Positions 1-10,807 of a stretch of 64,000 nt of DNA are shown piece by piece. The number at the start of each line of letters is the position of its first letter. The first letter of the stretch is position 1. The DNA comes from Pisaster brevispinus (Eukaryota > Echinodermata > Asteroidea > Forcipulatida > Asteriidae), in NCBI GenBank assembly GCA_023634235.1, contig JAMKCF010000018.1, positions 3,377,474 through 3,441,473 on the forward strand, given 5' to 3'. Under the pieces are notes generated by a model that saw nothing but the letters and a program-made list of their open reading frames with translations, had not been told where the DNA came from and searched no databases. A program made the translations under genes and the position numbers.

Positions 1-775
1 TTTACTTTTTAGCTTTGCTAAAAACAAAAACCCAAGAAGGCTCGAATGACATTACATTTGTTTAATTTAACTTCAAAATCATAATGTCGTCTTTAGAGAA
101 ACTCACCATCCTAAACCCCTAATGTGCTGTGTCATGTTCCCCATGTGCTATACCAATATTGAATACTGGTTTTCAAAACAAAAGTAAGGGCCAGACTACT
201 TTACCCTCCATACAGCTTCATCAGCTGGACTAAACCATCAAAACAATCAAAGTCAAAACAAAGGTTGTTCCTGTTGATTCCGCTCACTGTTTTTATTTCT
301 GTCTTAATCAAAATCTGTAAAAATCACATCATTTTAATTATCCAGGGTTATCATCAAGAAAAATTCTCTTCAAAGTCCTCTTGTTATTTCTAGATTGCTA
401 CAAAGTTAACAAGTTAAAAACAACACATATAATATAATTACTTAAAATAAACAGCTACTGACTACAGTTACACAAGAAACTAAAATACAGCAAGATAACA
501 ATTACAGAAAGCACACATTCAAACAAAAAGTAATTATCACACTTCTAAATCCTGAAGTTCGTTGTATCTGCCAATTTGACTAGAAACCGTTTACCTCAAA
601 AATATATACAAATTAAAGGTCTTCTTGAATTGATGATGTCTCAAAACTAATTCGTAGTATATTTTTTTACCACGGGGGGGGGGGGTGAACCAAATTCACA
701 TGATGTGAAACCAATAAAGTGACCTGTTATAATTTATTTGGCCATTGATTGAAAAATTATGTACAGGCAGTCCAA
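1..775. repeat. Segmental duplication block, third partial copy
   Basis: This gene-free stretch matches 9900-11650 and 21330-22130 along most of its length. Shared landmarks include the AGCTTTGCTAAAAACAAAAA-like start, the ACTCACCATCCTAAACCCC stretch near 105-120, the poly-G tract near 675 and the GGCCATTGATTGAAAAATTA stretch near 740. It lacks the two transposon insertions present in the 9.9-11.6 kb copy, so it serves as an empty-site reference for both. I see no credible gene in it. Confidence 0.75.
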
Positions 776-927
776 AGAATTCCGTTCACTGAGACCACAC
801 TCTACATGTAAAAGTCTTATCGATTGCTCTCTTAAGTATATTATATATATAATACACCTCAACGATGACACTATCTGGCAAGTGTCCAAGAATTTCAAAG
901 CGCCAAAAGTCATTTGGTATTGCTTAA

Positions 928-960
928 TAAGCCACGGAGGTAGGAATTCTACCTCCACGC
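928..960. mobile_element. 33-bp palindromic insertion flanked by TTAA
   Basis: A short near-palindrome with arms GGAGGTA and TACCTCC is flanked by TTAA at 924-927 and 961-964. The paralogous site at 26796-26799 has a single TTAA and no insert, so this looks like a clean insertion with a 4-bp target duplication. Similar GGAGGTAGA hairpins recur elsewhere in the window. The insert is far too small to code for anything. Confidence 0.55.
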
Positions 961-1448
961 TTAAGCACAACATTTCTATTATAACATTCAATAAATTAAT
1001 ATTACTTTTCAAGTAAAACGGGGGGGGGGGGGGATAGAAATGCGGGAGTAACTACTTAAGAAAAAGAGAAAGAAGAAAGAAAGAACGCCAACTAAAAAGC
1101 CTTGAAACTTACCTGTTGCATAATGTTATCATCCAGAAACGGACAAACACAAGGTTGCGGTCCAAGGTCGACGGTACAAAAAAATGTGTTTACTTCTTCG
1201 TGAAAACATGGAGGTAGAGCCATGGTGAAAAGAACGTAAAATTATTAAGGGTTATTAAGACGGAGGTATTCTTACCTCGATGTACACATGTAGTAGTTTC
1301 GATTACCGAATTCGCAACTAGAATAGATTTAGACGGGGTTTTATTCACCAGTCGATCAGTATCCAACGTCTCATGGGGAATGATAATTAATTGAAAGGTT
1401 ATTTTTCAGTGCATTTAAAACGTGTAACTGTTGCCGGTGTGGCAGGAG

Positions 1449-2424
1449 ATGCTGTCCCCCCCCCCCTCCCTCCTCCCCTCCCTCCTCCCCTCACCCTCTC
1501 CTCCATCCCCCACGGCAAACTGTATAAAGCAAACTTTTTCTGATAGCGCCCTCTTTTGCATCAACCTCCTCCAACCTATATAATTATTTTCCCACATGAG
1601 GGACAAAAACTCCAGGCGTCAGATTCCCCTATAAAAATTATGATGCCTGCAGATTTGTTATAGTGCAAACCCTTACCAAAATGTCAAATTCATTCCAATT
1701 GGATATCCAGTTGGAAAGAATTGGTATAGAGTTGGTGTGAGTTGGTTTATATTGGAAAGCTGAATTTCCAATTACAATAAAATCTTAGACCAACTCAAAC
1801 CATAGCGAAAGCATCGGAAGGTTAGCATGCCTTTTCGTGTGCTTACTGTTAGCAGCGCTATGAAATGGAAATCGCGCAGTAAGCACAGATTCGGCCGCGC
1901 CGTTAAGCAGCCCTATGCTCAGACCAACTGAAAATCCAATTTAAGTCAGTTGGCTTGATTTAATTGAATTGGACTTTGTTGGAATTTGTTTCTACCAATT
2001 GGACATTTTCACCTACCGATATTTTTCCCATTCGAAATTTTATTTTCCAACAGGGTCCAATTGGAAAAACACTGAACCTTCATACTATTCCAATGTCGCC
2101 AACTGGATTTATAATAAGTTAGTTGCACTGGTGTAAATCCCTCGAGTGGGATGGGATATTCTATATATCCCAACAAGTTTTTTTGGACTGTCAGCCCAAT
2201 GGGTATAAATTCTTTTTTTTGCTCAATTGTCCAATGATCGGTATCAATCTGTCAGACTATGAAGCTGTCGGACCAGCAGGCTGTCAAAACAGTGGGTAAA
2301 AACTAATTTTTTTAGTTGAAAATATCCAATTGGGTCTGGTTGGGAAAAAATTCATCTGAGTCCAATTGTGCCCAATTGGGTTTATTTGGGTCCAATTGGT
2401 TTTGTGCCAATACCCAACCTCGGA
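1449..2424. repeat. CCAATTGG-rich segment present only in duplication copy 1
   Basis: This segment is missing from the paralogous block, where the sequence passes directly from GAGATGCTGTC to AAATTCCAATTGGTCCC near 27150. From about 1690 onward it is packed with CCAATTGG and near variants. A C-rich tract lies at 1457-1500. Part of it (1800-1925) resembles the GGGCCCAATTTCAT fold-back family. Either an insertion here or a deletion in the other copy would explain the difference. No gene is seen. Confidence 0.5.
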
Positions 2425-3412
2425 CAAATTCCAATTGGTCCCAATTGGAAATTTTGGTAAGGGAACATTGCTTGGAGAAGCTTTTACATAATAGCCATCT
2501 CTGCTTCCTACTACAACCGAATGGTAAATTTTATCTTTAAAAATACTCAAAAATACTTGTAAGTCGCCTCAGCCTCTTAAACACAACTCTTGAAAATTTA
2601 TTTTCTGATATCGAAACTTCATTTTTTATTTCATTCTAAGTAGGAAACCGCCACCCCCATTTGCAAATGGTCTTTGGAGAATTAAAATTACCTGAATAAA
2701 GTGTCCCATTTTATAAGCTTTGGTGTAATAATTTCAGATTTTTTCAAACTATTCTTCCATTTACACACAGACAATGTATTTGTTTCTACACTTACGTCAG
2801 ATCATCTTATAAAATACTCTGAAATTACATAACAAGAGCGCTGCAGGGGGGGGGGGACCACAAAGTTTCCCCGTTTTTGTTGGAGGAAGATTGGGCTGTC
2901 TAACAAAAGTTCCTACAAAAAGAGAAAGATTTCTTAGCCAAGTTAAGTTAAGAATAAATTGTTGTGACGTTCCCCAATCCCTCATTTTGTTCTCAATTTA
3001 TGAAGGAGTAATCTTTTGCAGCCCTTGCTGCATACTCTCAAGAGCAGCCTCGCTACCATGGGCAGCGCGCTGTATCGATACCTCTCGTCACTAACCCCTG
3101 ATAGGGATGTACTGAGAAACAACGCTGATTGGCTCCAAAGGGTGACTACTTTGTGTGCACGCTTGTTAAAAGCTTTCAAGCTTATGTATGGCGCTTGTTC
3201 ATGTAGGACGCTTGCGTAGGACGCAAGTATTTTTTACGCGATTCCATTTCAAATGAATCATGTTTTTGCACGGTCACCCTAAACTGCACACAGTTATACT
3301 TATCACAAAATCAAAGAAGAATGACAGAGGACCAGTTGCATTTTGACTTGATGCCCCTTTTACGGGTTACCATACTTGAGCGCACGCGTAGAATGGATTG
3401 GCCTCAGACCTA

Positions 3413-3445
3413 ATTAAAATGTGCTAGATTCTAGCACATTTTAAT
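3413..3445. repeat. Hairpin palindrome, 16-bp perfect arms
   Basis: The arms ATTAAAATGTGCTAGA and TCTAGCACATTTTAAT are exact reverse complements separated by one base. The palindrome lies inside the part of duplication A that copy 2 lacks. Confidence 0.8.
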
Positions 3446-3864
3446 AAACCAATTCCAGGGGTTATGATCGAGCAAGGCATGCTGGGAAAAAATGGCGTGG
3501 CGAAATCAATCACCCCTGGGAATGAGGTTGCCTCAAGGTCAAATACTACTAAAAATACACATTTTTTTCACACAAACGTAGAGTCCACCCATATTTAGCA
3601 AGGTGAAAGCGGGTACCAAGTGCATCACTGGCCGAAGCATTGGCGAAGGGACACCAAACCTCAGAAATCTGAGAAACGATTCATGCATGAGTCGGTTATT
3701 TTTCAGATTCAAGTGTTTTTATTGACTTCTAATCAATGGGGGCATTTCAGACAAAATCAAGGGCGCGTTTTAGGCTTCTGCAGCCAGCCGTATCTGCCCA
3801 TGACCAAGGAGCACAGCCTGAGATCGAAAGTGTGTGATTTCTCCAGCAGGAAAACCCACTGGCC

Positions 3865-4146
3865 AGGGCCCAATTTCACGCTGCTCAACGATAAGCAAAT
3901 TTTTGCGCTAACTATAGCAAAACAATTTTCCTTAAGCGTAAGCGTATTTTACAGGTTAGCAAGACAATTAGGCAGCCATCTTGCGCGCGTTCACCGTGGA
4001 TTTGCATTGTTGAGTCATTGTCATACAGTAAGCACCAGAAGATTAGCATGCCTTTCCGTGTGCTTACGGTTAGCAATGCTGAGAAATGGAAATCGCACAG
4101 TAAGCATAGAATCGGCCGTTAAGCAGCTCTATGAAGTTGGGTCCTG
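3865..4146. mobile_element. Fold-back MITE of the GGGCCCAATTTCAT family
   Basis: The left end reads GGGCCCAATTTCAC and the right end GAAGTTGGGTCCT, which are inverted matches. The interior contains further inverted copies of GTAAGCA-type words. The same family occurs at 5142-5355, 23884-24126, 28757-29043, 35062-35247 and 35249-35816. There is no coding potential, so it is best read as a non-autonomous fold-back or MITE family; the superfamily is unknown. Confidence 0.6.
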
Positions 4147-5141
4147 GTGATAAAAAACCTGCATAAGACATGTAAGAGAGAATCAACACACAACTCTTCT
4201 TGCATTATGGCTTTTGACCGCGAATCGAAGATTGTTCTTAACTGCGAATCAATCTTAATTGCTAAACAAAGTGTGATGTTACAATGCAAATCACTGTGGT
4301 GATACTGACAACTCACCGATGAATCCTGGTGTTTTGTCAAACCAGCTCCACGGCCACAGTGGTGAGAGGCAAGCAGCGCTTTACGCACAACCATCGAATG
4401 ATTGAATCATCAATGCCATGTCAATGATGAATAGCCCTTTATCATGGTGTGACCATCTTTGATTTTTCTCCGATCCAAATCAGTGTAACCAGACTGAGGC
4501 TGAAAGAACAAATAGTCTGGTTCTTTTTTTATGAAATGAATATTAGCATTTATTACTGGTATTCGATACAGGAAACATGACCAAGATGGTGGCAGTATGA
4601 TAAAGGTCTACACTGATTCTTAAAGCACAAGTTGAGACCAGATTATTTTAGTCAAGATTCCAGACTTCAATTTTTTATGCAGCATAGAACTTCATTTTGT
4701 TTAAAAACGTTTACCAACATTTTGTGTGGGAGGCCTCAGGTGTTACAAAATGTATAACGATGACCTGGAAAAAATGTGTCCTTTTTAGTAAAAAATGAAA
4801 ACAATGAAGAATAAGGCTACTACTGAAAAAGCAAAATACAGAACATCCCTATCCTCATGTTTTACAGATACACCGATGTGTCACTGGGCATGCCCAGTGG
4901 TTTAGCAATAAAATATCTACATATTAACGGCTTGGGCTTGGAATCCATCTGCCTGAAACTTAACGAAAGCGCACATGTTCTAAATACCTGATGGAGCCCA
5001 AGCAAAATTTGCATACCACTAAGCAGGGCTATAAAGTTGGGCCCAGGTTCAAAATGAGAACAAAACTTCCTTCAATAGTCCTGACACCATGTTTTTAACT
5101 GTTTTTATTTAAATGATTAAGCACTAAGACGTACAAGAGCA

Positions 5142-5355
5142 GGGCCCAATTTCATGGCTCTGCTTACCGCTGAATTCTGTGCTTTACCATTCTCCGCTTA
5201 CTCTGCAAGTGCCGAATTTCTACGCTAGCTGTGTAAGCGAAGGATGCCTAGTCACATTGCATGAAATACATGTATGCTTGATGTAAGCGTGGAATTCCCT
5301 GCTTTCGTAAGCCAAAATTCTTTGCTGACGGTAAGCAGAGCCATGAAATTGGGCC
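5142..5355. mobile_element. Fold-back MITE of the GGGCCCAATTTCAT family
   Basis: The left arm GGGCCCAATTTCATGGCTCT and the right arm AGAGCCATGAAATTGGGCCC are exact inverted repeats, and pairing continues inward through TGCTTACCG. This is the cleanest hairpin of its family in the window. Confidence 0.75.
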
Positions 5356-5537
5356 CAGATTTATCTCATCTGTCCTTTGGGGTATTACATGTAATGTAAG
5401 TATACTTCATTACTCAATAGAATTGACAGGTACATTTGAACCTTATTGTTTTCTGGTCATGATATCACCTAGGCAGGTATGCATGTATTGTTATTCAATT
5501 GAAAAACATAAGACCGTTGGACTTGTCAGTTGTCAGG

Positions 5538-6584
5538 TCATAAGTTTACTGGCCCAACACTAAAATCACTGGCCTGGGGCTTGCGGTCTAGTGTAAAATT
5601 TGAGCCCTGAAAAGTGAGATGATCTATCTGAATAATGTGTTTCTCGCCAGTGTGGGTACGCTGATGGATAATCAGGCCTCGTTTTGTTGAGACCGATTTT
5701 CCACAAATGTCACACACAAATGGTTTCTCACCAGTGTGGACACGCTGATGGCTGGTTAGGTAAATTTTACGTGAGAAGGAAATTCCACAAACGTCACATA
5801 CAAAGGGTTTCTCGCCAGTGTGGATACGCTGATGGACAATCAGGCTTTGTTTTGTTGAGAAAGATTTTCCACAAATGTTACACTTACACACACATTTTTT
5901 CTTTGCAGTGTGGACACGGCGATGGATGGTTAGGCAAGGTTTACATGAGAACGATTTTCCACAATTGTCACAAACAAATGGTTTCTCGCCAGTGTGGGTA
6001 CGCTGATGGTTAGTTAGGAAATGTTTACCTGAGAAGGATTTTCCACAAACGTCACATACAAATGGTTTCTTGTCAGTGTGCACATACTGATGGATAATCA
6101 GGCTTTGTTTTGATGAGACAGATATTCCACAAATGTCACAATCAAATCTTTTCTTTGCAGTGCCAGTGTGGACACGCTGATGGCTGGTTAGGTTAAGTTT
6201 ACATGAGAAGGATTTTCCACAAACATCACATACAAATGGCTTCTCGCCAGTGTGGGTACGCTGATGGATAATCAGGCCCTGTTTTGTTGAGAGAGATTTT
6301 TCACAAATGTCACACACAAATGGTTTCTCACCAGTGTGGACACGCTGATGGCTGGTTAGGTAAAGTTTACGTGAGAAGGATTTTCCACAAACGTCACATA
6401 CAAAGGGTTTCTCGCCAGTGTGGATACGCTGATGGACAATCAGGCTTTGTTTTGTTGAGACAGATTTTCCACAAACGTCACACACAAATCTTTTCTTTGC
6501 AGCGTGGACATGCTGATGGTTGGTTAGGTAACGTTTAACTGAGAAGGATTTTCCACAAACGTCACAAACAAATTGTTTCTCCAT
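5538..6584 (-). CDS. C2H2 zinc-finger protein, 11 fingers
   Basis: The 348-residue frame holds 11 consecutive C2H2 fingers of the form F-x-C-x2-C-x12-H-x3-H, most joined by TGEKPF-type linkers, so it very probably binds DNA. Two linkers are odd: HTGTAKKRF after finger 5 and an AKKKCVCKC form before finger 9. A 37-residue non-finger tail (from GEKHII) ends the protein. I used the first ATG (minus strand, 6584), which sits in an HTMEK linker. The frame stays open upstream through two degenerate fingers to an in-frame TAG at 6744-6746, so the true 5' end may be lost or in another exon. No effector domain is visible. It is paralogous to 14124-15797, where the same linker ATG is the first ATG. Confidence 0.75.
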   Translation of the reverse strand: MEKQFVCDVCGKSFSVKRYLTNHQHVHAAKKRFVCDVCGKSVSTKQSLIVHQRIHTGEKPFVCDVCGKSFSRKLYLTSHQRVHTGEKPFVCDICEKSLSTKQGLIIHQRTHTGEKPFVCDVCGKSFSCKLNLTSHQRVHTGTAKKRFDCDICGISVSSKQSLIIHQYVHTDKKPFVCDVCGKSFSGKHFLTNHQRTHTGEKPFVCDNCGKSFSCKPCLTIHRRVHTAKKKCVCKCNICGKSFSTKQSLIVHQRIHTGEKPFVCDVCGISFSRKIYLTSHQRVHTGEKPFVCDICGKSVSTKRGLIIHQRTHTGEKHIIQIDHLTFQGSNFTLDRKPQASDFSVGPVNL

Positions 6585-6780
6585 AGTGTGGACACGCTGA
6601 TGGTAAGTTATTGCAGATTTACATGCTTTTCCACAATCATTGCAACTAAATAGTTTCTCTTCAGTGATGGTGTGATGGTCTGCCGGTCTGGTTTTACTTG
6701 AGAGTGCTTTTCCACAAAAGCCACAAACAAATAGCTCCTCTCCCTAGTGGGTTCGCTGATGACCTTTCAATTCAAGGCAA
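6585..6780 (-). pseudogene. Decayed 5' zinc fingers of the 5538-6584 gene
   Basis: In frame with the downstream array are a finger with only ten residues between the second Cys and first His (CNDCGKACKSAITYHQRVH) and one lacking its last His. A TAG at 6744-6746 replaces a linker residue between HQRTH and GEEL. The frame farther upstream still resembles a finger C-terminus (KGHQRTH). This suggests the gene once began farther 5' and has been truncated by a nonsense change. Confidence 0.6.
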
Positions 6781-6880
6781 ACATACAATTTTGTTCCTTA
6801 GTTCGCAACTAGTTGACGTCTTTCAATGTTTCCTTGCAAGAAAACCTATCCAGAAATGTCACTTGTTGACTAGTCTTTTT

Positions 6881-6886
6881 TTTATT
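6881..6886 (-). terminator. Candidate poly(A) signal AATAAA
   Basis: The plus-strand TTTATT reads AATAAA on the minus strand, about 145 bp downstream of the 7031-7741 zinc-finger frame. The same signal sits at the same relative place (16102-16107) behind the paralogue at 16245-17129. That conservation may simply reflect recent duplication. Confidence 0.3.
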
Positions 6887-7030
6887 ATGAAATTAAGACA
6901 TCTAAAGAATGTACTTCACTTAACTTAACTTCACTTCACTTAAGGACTCTTATTTTTAAAGAAATAGCACATTGGTGCTTCTACATGTAGCTCTACATGG
7001 TAGGTGGATGGGTAGGTAGCACTCTTAGTC

Positions 7031-7741
7031 TTAATTGGCGCTGTGGTTTTTCAGATCCACAGGGTGGACTCTTTGTTGTTGTTCCAGATAAGTCCTCAAG
7101 GCAAAGGATTTTCCACAAATACCACAAACGAAACGCTCCTCTTCTGTGTGGATCTTTTGGTGTTTCTTGAGGGTGTAAAGTTGAGTAAAAGCTTGACCGC
7201 AAATCTCACAGACACAGGTTTTCTCTGTCACATAAGAACCCATTTGGTTCCTCTGATGGTCTGCAAGGATAGATTTGCGTTGAAAAATGATCCACAAATG
7301 CCACACATGTTTCTCTCCAGTGTGGACTCCTCTATGTTTCACCAAAGCATCTTTAAAAGAAAATGCTTTTCCACAAATGTCACAAGCAAATGGTCTTTCT
7401 CCGCTATGCACACTGTTATGTTGTGTAAGAATAGTTTTACTTGAGAAGGCTTTTCCACATACTTCGCAAACAAAGGGTTTTTCTCCACTGTGAACACTCT
7501 GGTGCCTTTTTAAGGAGCTACTCTGCGTGAAGGATTTTCCACAAGTGTTACAAACATACGGTTTCTCTCCAGTGTGGACTCGCTGATGGTTTGTAAGATT
7601 GTTCCTACATGCAAAGTGTTTTTTACAGATGTCACACTGAAATGTCTTGCCAACTGAGTGAACAGGATGATGCTCCTCCAAACTGTTTTGATCTGGGTGA
7701 TCTTTACCAAAAATGTCACAAACAAATATGGACTCAATCGT
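7031..7741 (-). pseudogene. Degraded C2H2 zinc-finger paralogue of 16245-17129
   Basis: A 216-residue frame from a TTG codon at 7681 aligns with the 294-residue protein at 16245-17129. Compared with that copy, the start ATG is ACG (minus strand, 7741-7739), the first finger has lost its second Cys (CDIF in place of CDIC), and about 174 bp are missing inside. The deletion replaces roughly two fingers by an unrelated HVWHLWIIFQ stretch before the frame recovers. One His near the C-terminus is also changed (EQQQRVH for EQHQRVH). About six fingers remain good. It is probably a dying duplicate; without an ATG upstream of residue 1 it is unlikely to be translated as shown. Confidence 0.7.
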
Positions 7742-7744
7742 GCT

Positions 7745-8440
7745 ATTTTTAGTTTATTTGATAATGTCTAAGTTTCTCATGCAAATCAGGTTCCACCCAG
7801 TGAAGTTTTTCAATTGATTCTCAACAAATGTGACCCGCAAAAATAGGTAAAAAAGTAGTAAGTGGCCTGACGTTTCGACCCTAGCAGAGTCTTTCTCGAA
7901 GGCAAAAAATAGTATCACCTCCTTTGGAACACCTTCCGACTAAAAGTTTATTTCCATGCAGACCACTGACACAGATTTTAGACTGGAATGGAAATAATTC
8001 CAAGTTGGTTGACATTGCACAAATTAGTTTTCCTTGAAACGCTGTCTGGGTTGCAAACATTTCCTCTCAAATTTCTGTCAATAAGTTCAACTTGATCACA
8101 AAATTTGTAACGGTAAAGATAAAGGAAGGCATGATGTTACCAAAACTTTCTTGTACAAAGTTTCTTCTTTGATGTGATGTCAGTTCCTTCCAGCTGTGTA
8201 AATAAAAAGAAATTGAAAATAGTAATTAATAACAAAAACATTACAAATGATGTTATCAAGGTACACATGTAGGCTCTAAATAAAAGAGAACATTGTCCTA
8301 ACCGTATAATTGTAACCTTTGATCATCCGATTCCATCAGAACAGAAACTTCTGCAACGCAGGAAGTGAGTTTAAGTGAGTACTGTCATTTTAGGGTCATT
8401 GCCACCGAGACCGAGTGATAATGTATTACATAAGATATGG
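7745..8440. other. Intergenic flank, duplicated at 17130-17705
   Basis: No gene is seen. The stretch aligns with the flank behind 16245-17129, including the possible Penelope-type remnant, the TTTGTAACGGTAAAGATAAA stretch and the CGTATAATTGTAACCTTTGA stretch. Confidence 0.6.
7850..7925 (-). other. Possible Penelope-like or hammerhead-ribozyme remnant
   Basis: On the minus strand, CTGCTAGGGTCGAAACGTCA lies within a short segment that is also present at 17245-17320. The GTCGAAACGTCAGG word resembles sequences found in Penelope-like element ends, which often carry hammerhead ribozymes. The CUGAUGA core is not intact here (CTGCTAG), so a working ribozyme is unlikely. The assignment rests on motif memory only. 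Confidence 0.35.
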
Positions 8441-9095
8441 GCACCGGTCAACTCGGTCCAAAGTTATCTCGATCCCAAGTCATATCAGTCCAAAGTCAAC
8501 TCGGTCCGGAATCAACTCGATCTGAACATAGAGAAAGGATCTGAACAAGGTGACCCCCACTATTTAGTATTAGCATGGATTCTACCTCCATGGTATTAGT
8601 GATGTTGCAGCTAGCTGCCACGTAAAGTCCTTTTTATGGCCAGAGCATTCTGGAGGGGGGGGGGCAGATTCCATGTACCTTCCAGCATTATGAATTTTGA
8701 CACAAATAAATCTCTCACACAATCTGACACGATGAGATCAAGTTAAAATTAATTGAACAAAATGTTCATTTTTTTTTAAAGAAAGGAAAAAAATGTATTC
8801 ATTTGTTGGGGATCTCACATAAAGGCATTATGCCATTAATATCATTATATTATTATTATTTATTATTAGTTTCTGAGACTACACTAGTGTTTAATTTTTC
8901 AGTGCACAATACAATATGCTACATCGGCACAATACAGCCAATTACTTCCAGCCACTTCCCGTCAAAACCACACTTCATCTAATTTGTTGACTTCCAACTG
9001 AGAGTGAGACTGAGTTGACTTTGGACCGAGTTGGCTGCCTTCACATGCTTCAGACAATGTCAGACATGTGTCAAACCGAGTTGACCCATCCATGG
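8440..9095. repeat. Fold-back element with AACTCGGTCC subterminal repeats
   Basis: The left side carries repeated GTCAACTCGGTCC-type words (about 8446-8520). The right side carries their complements GGACCGAGTTG and CCGAGTTGAC (about 9010-9088). The middle is AT-rich with a TATTATTATT tract. The partner region in copy 2 near 19200-19345 keeps only the right side. No coding capacity is visible. Confidence 0.5.
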
Positions 9096-10012
9096 ACGAA
9101 GGAAATCTTCCTCCAGTCCATGGTTGACCCTTAAAGTATAAATCCTAAGGAATACATAACATAGTACCAAACACAAGTACAAAACAAACACAACCTGCTC
9201 TTACTGTGTCGTTTCCAGTTTGTTCATGTTAGAAAAAAAATAGTTGTTCAACTAATATTAATACATACAGTACACTACACATGTCATGCATTGCATGTTA
9301 TATTGATATTGTTATTAATTTAAATACATCACCATATGATCACAACTTACGCCAATGCAATGGTCAATCTCTTAACATTAACATTAACAATAGCATGCCT
9401 AAGGGCAGTAGAAACTGGGGGGGTTAATACTGCAAAAGCTACCGGTAAAATATTGAGAAACTGAACTTACCCTTCACGATAGACTTGTGTTTTCACTCGC
9501 CATTCATGCATCTATCCAAGGGGCGAAGTACGTCTGCTAAAAATTGTAATGGCGCTCTTGTCACTTGCAGCGCCCTCTAGCGTGGTTCAGGTTTAACACC
9601 ACTCGATGGGTGGGCGGAGCTAAAGTGCTATTTTTCCGGGGGAAGGCGGGGGCAGAGACAACTAGTGACTAGCAAATCTTTATTTCTGGTCGAAGCAGGT
9701 CGGGAGTTTGGAAAACAATTGCCAAATTTAAATATGCCTGTGATTATATTTTTAGATTTTTTCAGCCACGAATTCGGACAGTTTTTTTGACAAAGCTATT
9801 CATTCAATTGTTATTGATATTGGGTGTGTTCATCAATACCAGGAATATCTTAGTACACTACACCATCCAAAGATGCAGAGGAGAAAAGACATCTCAACAT
9901 TTTACTTTTTAGCTTTGCTAAACACAAAAACCCAAGAAGGCTCGAATGGCATTTTATTTGTTTAATTTAACTTCAAAACCATAATGTCGTCTTTAGAGAA
10001 CTCACCATCCTA

Positions 10013-10562
10013 GGCCATGTTCAGACAGCATACATAAGTTAAACCCGAACCGGTTTAACTTTTACGAGCAGCGGGGGGTGATCGTAAAAAAAATTCCCCT
10101 TGCGTTCAGACAGCACAGAGTTAAACCCGATACGGTTTATCTTCGGTTTTAAGAGGTCAAAGCAGAAGCGAACCCATTGCTCTGACATCCGGTTTATTCA
10201 CAGAAACTGCCGCTCCCACAGAGCGAATGCTGTGGTGCCTGACGACCGTACGTATACCAACGAGCTGGTTCTTCTGATGCTGGCTGTGTTCATTGGTCAC
10301 CGTGTGTTACGTAACGATCACGGAGGTCAATGGGTCATCGACTGCGAGTTAGTCCGGATGTGGTCTATTTTTTTCTGTCCACACACAGTGTTAAAAGATA
10401 AACCCGAAGCGGTCTAAAGATAAACCCCCTCGCTCGACGGTTTAACTTTTGTGGGTTGAACTCGATTCGGTCTAACTTTAGATCCGTTCAGACACACTGA
10501 GTTGAACTCGATCGGGTTGAACCATGAGTTAAACCGACTTTAGTACTGTGTCTGAACGCCAC
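10013..10562. mobile_element. 550-bp non-autonomous TIR element, CCTA target duplication
   Basis: The ends GGCCATGTTCAGACAG and TGTCTGAACGCCAC form imperfect inverted repeats around TTCAGACA. CCTA at 10009-10012 is repeated at 10563-10566. The related sites near 111 and 21436 lack the element, so the insertion is supported by filled-versus-empty comparison. The interior is built from many GTTAAACC-CG-GGTTTAAC-like inverted words. It has no transposase frame. The superfamily is uncertain. Confidence 0.7.
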
Positions 10563-10807
10563 CCTAAACCCCTAATGTGCTGTGTCATGTTCCCCATGAG
10601 CTACACCAATGATGAATACCGGTTTTCAAAACAAAAGTAAGGGCCAGACTACTTTACCCTCCATACAGCTTCATCAGCTGGACTAAACCATCAAAACAAT
10701 CAAAGTCAAAACAAAGGTTGTTCCTGTTGATTCCGCTCACTGTTTTTATTTCTGTCTTCTTAATCAAAATCTTTAAAAATCACATCATTTTATCCAGGTT
10801 TATCATA

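Larger units (their letters stand above)
768..4857. repeat. Segmental duplication A, copy 1
   Basis: This block aligns collinearly with 26593-30246, with several large indels. Matching stretches include the TCCAAAGAATTCCGTT start, the poly-G tract near 1020, the GCGGGAGTAACTACTTAAG segment, the 2640-3040 segment and the 3560-4857 segment. Copy 1 alone has 1449-2424 and about 3042-3537. Copy 2 alone has a LINE fragment and a fold-back element. The block carries no gene I can support; its open frames are not conserved in the other copy. Confidence 0.75.

Noticed and set aside
3620..4150. 176-residue plus-strand frame
   Set aside because: It crosses a fold-back element boundary and is not open in the duplicate at 28500-29040.
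5684..6538. Plus-strand frames of 84-109 residues opposite the zinc-finger arrays (also near 25022-25923, 31258-31986, 36316-37543 and 45068-46413)
   Set aside because: They are antisense shadows: repetitive Cys/His/Gly-rich text that follows the 84-bp finger period of the minus strand.
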